Under the pieces are notes generated by a model. It was not told the DNA's origin, searched no databases, and was given only the letters and a program-made list of their open reading frames with translations. Positions 58,234-64,000 of a stretch of 64,000 nt of DNA are shown here, one piece after another. The stretch covers positions 341,802 to 405,801 of the forward strand of contig JAZKYY010000017.1 of assembly GCA_045612365.1 (NCBI GenBank), written 5' to 3'. The DNA comes from RGIG9608 sp045612365 (GTDB lineage: Bacteria; Bacteroidota; Bacteroidia; Bacteroidales; Paludibacteraceae). Within the stretch, counting starts at the first letter, position 1. Each line of letters begins with the position of its first letter. Both the position numbers and the translations under genes were made by a program.

Positions 58234-60507
58234 ATGAGGATCCTAGTCATTCTGTTTTTTTTCTTCTTTTTTGCTGTAAAAAGTTTCTCTTTTTCTCCTG
58301 TTGATAGCGTGAATACGTTGATGGGAACAGCCTCGACGTACAACTTTTCGCATGGAAATACATATCCTGCTGTGGCAATGCCTTGGGGAATGAATTTTTG
58401 GTCGGCACAAACGGGCGAAAATGGTAGCGGATGGATGTATACTTATTCGGAGAATAAAATTCGAGGTTTTCGGCAGACACATCAGCCAAGTCCTTGGATA
58501 AATGACTATGGAACCTTTTCTATCATGCCACTTTCTGGCGATTTGCAAGTGGATAATCGTTTGCGATGCAGAACGTTTTCTCATGAAAATGAACTGGCAA
58601 AACCTTATCTCTATCAAGTTCAATTTGATGATGGCACTCTAGTAAAAATGACTGCAACGGAACGTGGGGCAATTTTTGTCGTGAAATTTGCAGAAAACAA
58701 AAGGCAATTTTTAGTGCTCGATGCTTATAAAGATGGATGTGGAGTTGAAATTGATACAACAAATAGTTGCATCACAGGATATACAAAGAGCAACAGCGGA
58801 GGTGTTCCTTCTAATTTTGCAAATTATTTTGTGGTTGATTTTGATCATAAAATAGTTGATTTTGGCACACGAACTAATGATTCGTTGATGCCTAAAACAA
58901 CCAAAGCAGAACATTTTGCTGCGCAGGCGTATGTGGAATTTGATTTGAGCCCGAATGATTCATTGATTATTCGCGTGGCTTCATCTTTTGTGAGTAAAGA
59001 GCAAGCATTGTTGAATTTTGAGAGAGAGGTAAAAAATCGTTCTTTTAGCGATGTTATGCTTTGTGCAAAAAATGAATGGAACGAAAAACTTGGTCGGATT
59101 CGAGTGGGAGGTGAAGTTGTTTCTAATACAATCCGTACGTTTTATTCTTGCCTATACAGGGCATTGCTTTTTCCTCGTAAGTTTTTTGAATATGATGGTG
59201 AAAATAAGCAAATCTATTACAGCCCTTACGATGGAAAAATTCATAGCGGAGTGATGTATACTGACAACGGATTTTGGGATACGTTTAGGGCTGTGCATCC
59301 GTTGTTTACGTTGCTTTATCCTGAAGTGACGGAAGGTGTTTTGCAGTCATTGCTCAATACTTATGACGAAAGTGGTTTTTTGCCCGAGTGGGCAAGTCCG
59401 GGCCATCGCAATTGTATGATAGGAAATAATTCTCTTTCATTGATTGCTGATGCATGGCAAAAAGGTTTTAGGAATATAGATAAAGAAAAAGCTTTTAAAG
59501 CAATGCTTAATCAAACCTTGGCTCAAGGAAGTGAATCTTCGGTTGGAAGAAATGGTTACGAAGATTATCACAAACTTGGCTACGTTCCTTATCCCGATTA
59601 TTATGAGGCATCGGCTAAGACGCTCGAATATGCTTATGCGGATTGGTGTTTGGCAACTTTTGCCGAAAGTATAGGACAAAAATCTATTGCAAAAGAGTAT
59701 TTCATAAAGTCCCAAAACTATCGAAATCTCTTTGATAGCAATGTTGGTTTTATGCGTGCGAAAAATAAGCAAGGAGAATGGATTGAGCCTTTTGATGCTA
59801 CGGAGTGGGGCGGCCCATTTACTGAAGGTTGCTCGTGGCATTACACATGGAGTGTTTTTCACGATGTTGAAGGTTTGGCGCAGCTTATGGGTGGATACAC
59901 AACAATGTCAAAACAACTTGATTCTGTGTTTACTGCTCCAAGTACTTACAACTACGGAACGTATGGATTTGTAATTCACGAAATTGCAGAAATGGTTGCA
60001 TTGAATATGGGGCAATATGCACATGGCAATCAGCCAATTCAGCATGCTATTTATTTGTATAATTATTTGGGTCAGCCATGGAAAGCACAACAAAGGGTTC
60101 GTGAGGTTTTGTCGCGATTGTATTTGGCAACTCCCGATGGTTATTGTGGCGATGAAGACAACGGACAAACATCGGCATGGTATGTTTTCAGTGCATTGGG
60201 TTTTTATCCTGTTTGTCCGGGTACGGCAGAATACGTTTTAGGAAGTCCACTGTTTCAAAAAGCAACTCTGACGTTGCCGAGTGGAAAAACGTTTGAAATT
60301 AACGCCTCAAACAACTCTTTGGAAAACGTATATATTAAACATGTTTTGCTTAATGGGAAGACGTTTGAACACAACTATTTAACGCACAAGCAAATTGTTT
60401 CTGGAGGAATATTTGATTTGAAAATGTCAAACACTCCGAACAAAAAACGTGGAGTTGAAATTGATGATTTGCCATATTCATATACAGAAAAGAAGTTAGA
60501 GAAGTAG
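58234..60507 (+). CDS. GH92 alpha-mannosidase
   Basis: 757 residues. Signal peptide with a phenylalanine-rich core (MRILVILFFFFFF). VDSVNTLMGTAS and HGNTYPAVAMPWGMNF open the N-terminal beta domain. The (alpha/alpha)6 domain has FTEGCSWHYTW, where the family's general-acid Glu is expected, and GDEDNGQTSAWYVFSALGFY, holding the calcium and base residues. Members cut alpha-1,2- or other alpha-mannosidic links in yeast mannan or N-glycans. Export to periplasm or surface is inferred. With a second GH92 two genes on, it suggests mannose-rich glycan use. Confidence 0.93.
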   Translation: MRILVILFFFFFFAVKSFSFSPVDSVNTLMGTASTYNFSHGNTYPAVAMPWGMNFWSAQTGENGSGWMYTYSENKIRGFRQTHQPSPWINDYGTFSIMPLSGDLQVDNRLRCRTFSHENELAKPYLYQVQFDDGTLVKMTATERGAIFVVKFAENKRQFLVLDAYKDGCGVEIDTTNSCITGYTKSNSGGVPSNFANYFVVDFDHKIVDFGTRTNDSLMPKTTKAEHFAAQAYVEFDLSPNDSLIIRVASSFVSKEQALLNFEREVKNRSFSDVMLCAKNEWNEKLGRIRVGGEVVSNTIRTFYSCLYRALLFPRKFFEYDGENKQIYYSPYDGKIHSGVMYTDNGFWDTFRAVHPLFTLLYPEVTEGVLQSLLNTYDESGFLPEWASPGHRNCMIGNNSLSLIADAWQKGFRNIDKEKAFKAMLNQTLAQGSESSVGRNGYEDYHKLGYVPYPDYYEASAKTLEYAYADWCLATFAESIGQKSIAKEYFIKSQNYRNLFDSNVGFMRAKNKQGEWIEPFDATEWGGPFTEGCSWHYTWSVFHDVEGLAQLMGGYTTMSKQLDSVFTAPSTYNYGTYGFVIHEIAEMVALNMGQYAHGNQPIQHAIYLYNYLGQPWKAQQRVREVLSRLYLATPDGYCGDEDNGQTSAWYVFSALGFYPVCPGTAEYVLGSPLFQKATLTLPSGKTFEINASNNSLENVYIKHVLLNGKTFEHNYLTHKQIVSGGIFDLKMSNTPNKKRGVEIDDLPYSYTEKKLEK

Positions 60508-60529
60508 TATTATATTAACAACAATTTTT

Positions 60530-61153
60530 ATGATTATTACAATAGGAAGAGAACTTGGAAGTGGAGGACGTAAAATTGGGAAATTAGTTGCCGAAGAGTT
60601 GGGTTTGCCTTTTTATGACAAAGAACTTTTGAGCGAAGCAGCTAAAAAAAGTGGTCTTACTCAGGAATGTTTTGAGCGAGCCGACGAGAGAGCGCGTCAC
60701 GATCTTGGCGTTGGTTTGTTTGGATTCCGTTTCCCTTTTCTTGGAGATGCCTCAGCACCTATTGTTCCTGGTTTTTCCAACGACACAATTTTTCAATTTC
60801 AGTCAGATACCATTCGTACTATTGTGGAAGAAAGTTCTTTAGGCTGTGTTTTTGTGGGTCGCTGCGCCAATTATGTTTTAAGAGACAAAAACCCGTTTAA
60901 TGTTTTTATTTCGGCATCGGAAGAGAGCAGGGTGAAGCGCATTATCACTTATTTCAATTGCTCGGAAAAAGAGGCCAAAGAGTGGATAAGAAAAATCGAT
61001 AAACAACGTGCTGCATACTACGATTTTTATACTTCTATAAAATGGGGAAAGGCCAGAAACTATCATTTGTCGCTCGATTCCTCAGCATTTGGAGAGGAGA
61101 TTTGTGTGGAACTTATCGTAAATGCTTCAAAATCATTTTATGGAAAAATATAA
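60530..61153 (+). CDS. Cytidylate kinase-like family protein
   Basis: 207 residues. The N-terminal P-loop variant reads ITIGRELGSGGRKIGKLVAEEL, then LPFYDKELLSEAAKKSGL and the VFVGRCANYVLRD block. This is the Cytidylate_kin2 group, related to Cmk but with no demonstrated substrate in most cases. It sits between two GH92 genes with 22-base and 55-base gaps. Nothing in its sequence suggests a link to mannose metabolism. Confidence 0.85.
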   Translation: MIITIGRELGSGGRKIGKLVAEELGLPFYDKELLSEAAKKSGLTQECFERADERARHDLGVGLFGFRFPFLGDASAPIVPGFSNDTIFQFQSDTIRTIVEESSLGCVFVGRCANYVLRDKNPFNVFISASEESRVKRIITYFNCSEKEAKEWIRKIDKQRAAYYDFYTSIKWGKARNYHLSLDSSAFGEEICVELIVNASKSFYGKI

Positions 61154-61177
61154 AATGGATTTTTGCTATTATATGGT

Positions 61178-61185
61178 TACTTTTG
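61178..61185 (+). promoter_or_regulatory. Possible -7 box (TACTTTTG) for the second GH92 gene
   Basis: TAnnTTTG in the gap after the kinase-like gene, 44 bases before the preferred ATG at 61230. A TTTG lies only 12 bases upstream, closer than usual. Confidence 0.45.
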
Positions 61186-61229
61186 TGAAGAAATTTTGTT
61201 GTTAAAGAATGAATAAAAAAGAGGAAAAA

Positions 61230-63473
61230 ATGAAAAAGAATTTGTTGTTGATCGTCGCTTTGTTTTTTGTAAAGTTGGCGTTTGCACAATCGGTTGTCGA
61301 TTATGTAAATCCGTTTATTGGTACAACCAATTTTGGAACTTGTAATCCAGGAGCAGTTTGTCCAAATGGGTTGATGTCGGTGGTTCCATTCAACGTGATG
61401 GGCTCTGATTTGAATGTTTACGATAAAGACGCTCGTTGGTTTTCAACACCTTATGAGTATAAAAATAGTTTTTTTACTGGTTATTCACACGTCAATTTGA
61501 GTGGAGTTGGTTGTCCCGATTTGAGTTCGCTATTACTAATGCCAACTACGGGTAGCCTCGAGGTTGATTATAAAAAATATGGTTCTACCTATACCAACGA
61601 AAAAGCGACACCGGGTTATTATTCTAATTTTTTGGAAAAATATGGCATAAAAACGGAAGTTTCGGCAACTGAGCGTTCGAGCATTGCACGATTTACTTTC
61701 CCCAAAGGCGAAGCAAACATTTTGTTGAACCTTGGCGAGGGTTTGACCAACGAAAGCGGAGCCATGGTGCGCAAGGTGTCGGACACGGAAGTGGAGGGAG
61801 TGAAACTTTTAGGTACGTTTTGCTACAATCCGCAAGCAGTTTTCCCTATCTATTTTGTGATGCGAGTGAGCAAAATGCCTAAAACTTTTGGTTATTGGAA
61901 AAAACAGCGCCCAATGCAAGGTGTTGAGGCCGAATGGGATATCTATTCTGGACGATATAAATTTTATACCAATTATTCTCGCGAAATTTCGGGCGATGAT
62001 GTTGGTGTTTATTTCTGTTATGATGCGGAGGAAAATGAGCAAATAGAGGTTCAAATAGGAGTTTCGTTTGTGAGTATGGAAAACGCGCGAAAAAATCTTG
62101 ATGCCGAACAACCAACTTTTGATTTTGAAAAAACGTATCAACTTGCTCGCTCTAAGTGGGAGAAAGATTTAGGCTTTGTGAAGGTTGAAGGTGGTACGGC
62201 TGACCAAAAAACGGTGTTCTACACTGCACTTTATCATGCTTTGATTCATCCAAACATTTTGCAAGACGTGAATGGAGAATATCCCCAAATGGAAGGAGCA
62301 GAAGTACTTACTACAAAAGGCAATCGTTATACCGTGTTTTCTCTTTGGGATACTTACCGCAATGTGCATCAGTTGCTTGCTCTTCTTTATCCTGAACGTC
62401 AGTTGGACATGGTGCGCACAATGCTCTCCATGTACAAAGAGCATGGTTGGTTGCCGAAATGGGAACTCTACGGACGCGAAACGCTCACCATGGAGGGCGA
62501 CCCTGCAATTCCTGTGATTGTGGATACGTGGATGAAAGGACTTCGCGACTTTGATGTAGATTTGGCTTACGAGGCAATGTGTAAAGGTGCAACTACGCAG
62601 GGCAAAGACAACCTGATGCGTCCCGACATAGACCCTTATATCGAAAAAGGATACATTCCATTGGGATTTTTTGCGGCAGATGCTTCGGGCGATAATTCGG
62701 TTTCACATGCTTTGGAGTATTATATTGCCGATTGGGCATTGAGCCTGATGGCGGAAAAGTTGGGCAAAAAGAGCGATGCAAAAATTTTCTACAATCGTTC
62801 GATGGGCTACAAAAACTACTATTGCAAAAAATTTGGTACTCTGCGTCCAATTTGTGCCGATAGTAAGTTTCTAGACCCATTCAATCCATTGCAAGGAGCT
62901 AACTTTGAGCCTGTTGCCGGATTTCACGAAGGTAATGCATGGAACTATACGTTCTACGTTCCGCACGACGTCAGAGGGTTGGCAAAGTTGATGGGTGGCG
63001 ACAAAAAGTTTGTAGAGAAACTGCAAATGGTGTTCGACAAAGGTTATTACGACCCTGCCAATGAGCCCGACATCGCATACCCCTATTTGTTCAGCTACTT
63101 CTGTGGCGAGGCGTGGCGCACGCAAAAAGAGGTGGCACGTTTGCTTCGTGAACATTTCCGCAATGCACCCGATGGCATTCCTGGCAATGACGATACCGGA
63201 ACTATGTCGGCTTGGGCAGTGTTCTCGATGATGGGTTTTTACCCCGACTGTCCGGGAAAGCCTACTTATATGCTCACTACTCCTACGTTTGACAAAATTG
63301 AGCTCTCGTTGAACGAAAAGTTCTACCCTCAAGGCAAATTGGTGATAGAAAAAACCGAAAACCTACCTTACATCAAGAGCATTAAGGCAGGAGAAAAAAC
63401 ACTGAAAGGTTACAGCATTTCGCACGACGAATTGACATCGTGTGGAAAGTTATTGTATAGAACTAGAGAATAA
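61230..63473 (+). CDS. GH92 alpha-mannosidase (second copy)
   Basis: 747 residues from ATG 61230, which gives the clean signal peptide MKKNLLLIVALFFVKLAFAQ and has GAGG upstream; an ATG at 61209 would add seven charged residues. VDYVNPFIGT opens the N-terminal domain. GFHEGNAWNYTFYVPHDVRG carries the expected general-acid Glu and PGNDDTGTMSAWAVFSMMGF the metal/base residues. Only distantly similar to the first GH92, so substrate preference probably differs. The 3' half is clearly richer in G+C than the 5' half (33 of 60 bases at 63061-63120). Confidence 0.93.
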   Translation: MKKNLLLIVALFFVKLAFAQSVVDYVNPFIGTTNFGTCNPGAVCPNGLMSVVPFNVMGSDLNVYDKDARWFSTPYEYKNSFFTGYSHVNLSGVGCPDLSSLLLMPTTGSLEVDYKKYGSTYTNEKATPGYYSNFLEKYGIKTEVSATERSSIARFTFPKGEANILLNLGEGLTNESGAMVRKVSDTEVEGVKLLGTFCYNPQAVFPIYFVMRVSKMPKTFGYWKKQRPMQGVEAEWDIYSGRYKFYTNYSREISGDDVGVYFCYDAEENEQIEVQIGVSFVSMENARKNLDAEQPTFDFEKTYQLARSKWEKDLGFVKVEGGTADQKTVFYTALYHALIHPNILQDVNGEYPQMEGAEVLTTKGNRYTVFSLWDTYRNVHQLLALLYPERQLDMVRTMLSMYKEHGWLPKWELYGRETLTMEGDPAIPVIVDTWMKGLRDFDVDLAYEAMCKGATTQGKDNLMRPDIDPYIEKGYIPLGFFAADASGDNSVSHALEYYIADWALSLMAEKLGKKSDAKIFYNRSMGYKNYYCKKFGTLRPICADSKFLDPFNPLQGANFEPVAGFHEGNAWNYTFYVPHDVRGLAKLMGGDKKFVEKLQMVFDKGYYDPANEPDIAYPYLFSYFCGEAWRTQKEVARLLREHFRNAPDGIPGNDDTGTMSAWAVFSMMGFYPDCPGKPTYMLTTPTFDKIELSLNEKFYPQGKLVIEKTENLPYIKSIKAGEKTLKGYSISHDELTSCGKLLYRTRE

Positions 63474-63511
63474 AAAGAAGATATCTCTTTTTTAAGAGTA
63501 AAAAAGAATTG

Positions 63512-63519
63512 TATATTTG
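63512..63519 (+). promoter_or_regulatory. -7 box (TATATTTG) of RNA element E3
   Basis: Perfect TAnnTTTG four bases before the first arm of the 5' hairpin. Confidence 0.6.
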
Positions 63520-63522
63520 CAG

Positions 63523-63717
63523 CACTTTGCAAATATGCAAAGTGGACATACTTAAAAGCGTTTTAGCTTTTTCTTTCTTGCTGAAAGTTTGGCGACAATA
63601 GTAGTGAAAGAATAAGTGATAAATGCTCACGTTTGGCGTGAGCTTACTTATTTTCGTACTACAAGGTTATGCCAAACACCTCAGCAAGCGGGATACGTTA
63701 AGTTTCACGCTTTTTTT
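63523..63717 (+). ncRNA. Structured RNA element E3 (about 195 nt)
   Basis: Gene-free stretch after the GH92 gene. CACTTTGCA (63523-63531) pairs perfectly with TGCAAAGTG (63536-63544) at the predicted 5' end. AAAAGCGT (63554-63561) can pair with ACGCTTTT (63707-63714) or with the near GCTTTT. The rod runs CTTGCTGA (63577-63584) with TCAGCAAG (63681-63688), GTTTGGC (63587-63593) with GCCAAAC (63671-63677), GTAGT with ACTAC, AATAAGT (63611-63617) with ACTTATT (63646-63652). It is capped by GCTCACG/CGTGAGC (63625-63643) with loop TTTGG. It ends in T7 followed by ATG. Length and plan equal E1, while most arm sequences differ. Confidence 0.65.
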
Positions 63718-63759
63718 ATGTCCATAAGAGAACAGATAATTTATCTTATGTTTATTTAA
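63718..63759 (+). other. Possible 13-codon leader ORF after E3
   Basis: ATG directly after the T-run opens MSIREQIIYLMFI and stops. It lies in the same place as the HTH gene start after E1 and the short frame after E2. Whether it is translated is unknown. Confidence 0.25.
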
Positions 63760-63775
63760 TATTTATGTATGTATC

Positions 63776-64000
63776 ATGAAAAAAAGAAATTTAATTTTTT
63801 TCGGCAGTGCTATGTGTGGCACTTGTATTTGGCTTTTCGGCGTGTGAAAATCCTAATGATAACGAAGAGTTACTCAACCGTATAGAACAGTTGGAAAATC
63901 AGCTGAAAGACCAGCAGAGTGGAAAAGACAATGATAAAGATTCCGACTCTGCGGATAAGGATAGCGATAAAGACAATTCTTCCGATAATGAGCAAAGCGG
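63776..64000 (+). pseudogene. Lipoprotein gene with a frameshift at a T7 tract (partial)
   Basis: From ATG 63776 the frame reads MKKRNLIFFGS and stops after 23 codons. One T fewer in the T7 run (63795-63801) would give MKKRNLIFSAVLCVALVFG and then FSAC, a clean lipoprotein signal, continuing ENPNDNEELLNRIEQLENQL and a run rich in Asp, Ser and Lys to the window edge. The downstream frame is open and well formed, so the gene is either off by slippage, a recent pseudogene, or a sequencing error. The charged coiled coil after the lipid site resembles stalks of Bacteroidales surface lipoproteins; the rest lies outside. Confidence 0.75.

Noticed and set aside
7676..63717. E elements as 6S RNA, retron RNA, or integron attC sites
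   Set aside because: Three differing copies argue against 6S; there is no reverse transcriptase or integron integrase nearby; the promoter-plus-T-run layout fits RNA better than a recombination site.
63689..63717. Separate small terminator AAGCG/CGCTT at the end of E3
   Set aside because: It can form, but the same right arm also closes the larger E3 stem with AAAAGCGT, so it was kept within the element.
1..64000. CRISPR array, insertion sequence or prophage
   Set aside because: No regularly spaced direct repeats, transposase, integrase or phage structural genes were seen.

Overview
The window is an AT-rich chromosomal segment from a member of the Bacteroidetes, most likely order Bacteroidales. 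The supporting signs are a complete batABCDE operon, an N-succinylornithine-type carbamoyltransferase, a type IX secretion (T9SS) C-terminal sorting domain, two GH92 mannosidases, and promoters of the TAnnTTTG type in front of many genes with no consistent Shine-Dalgarno sequences. I cannot fix the genus.

Layout. 1-6225: aerotolerance (Bat) operon plus a PAP2 phosphatase. 6308-7579: serS. 7604-10778: an accessory island of unlike composition. It holds a structured RNA element (E1), a small HTH gene, a tiny T9SS cargo protein, a Listeria-Bacteroides-repeat/FISUMP surface protein, an unknown gene, a clpC 3' fragment and a diverged second copy of the serS 3' end, which together mark a recombination scar. 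10780-13266 (minus): tRNA-Pro, a small lipoprotein, an acyltransferase and a glycosyltransferase in one run. 13322-15487 (minus): ackA and the succinylornithine carbamoyltransferase. 15666-18010 (minus): an ExbB/ExbD energy-transduction operon, with tRNA-Ser upstream. 18312-20230: guanine deaminase, an ECF sigma factor and a DUF2490 protein.

20409-38259 is the large translation block (str, S10, spc and alpha operons in standard order, with secY, map, infA and rpoA). It carries internal promoters and three intercistronic hairpin regions that may be regulatory. 38336-40445: a CYTH protein and two tandem rhomboid proteins. 40575-42202: a second RNA element (E2) in front of an unknown lipoprotein. 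42319-44003 (minus): sialidase and a second tRNA-Pro. 44174-51190: a DUF1015 protein, a lytic transglycosylase, uvrA, and ligA (convergent). 51329-58202: murB, an alpha-glucan cluster (debranching enzyme, GT4, GH57) and a dGTPase. 58234-63473: two GH92 alpha-mannosidases around a cytidylate-kinase-like gene. 63523-64000: a third RNA element (E3) in front of a lipoprotein gene that is out of frame at a T7 tract and runs off the window.

The most unusual signal is the set of three elements E1-E3. Each has a TAnnTTTG box, a small hairpin at the predicted 5' end, then a long rod of nested inverted repeats that differ in sequence between copies but keep base pairing. Each rod is capped by a related GYTCACG...CGTGRRC hairpin, and each element ends in a T-run directly followed by ATG. 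All lie upstream of HTH, secreted or lipoprotein genes on the plus strand. They look like a dispersed family of structured small RNAs or 5' leaders. I could not match them to a known family. I saw no CRISPR array, insertion sequence or prophage.
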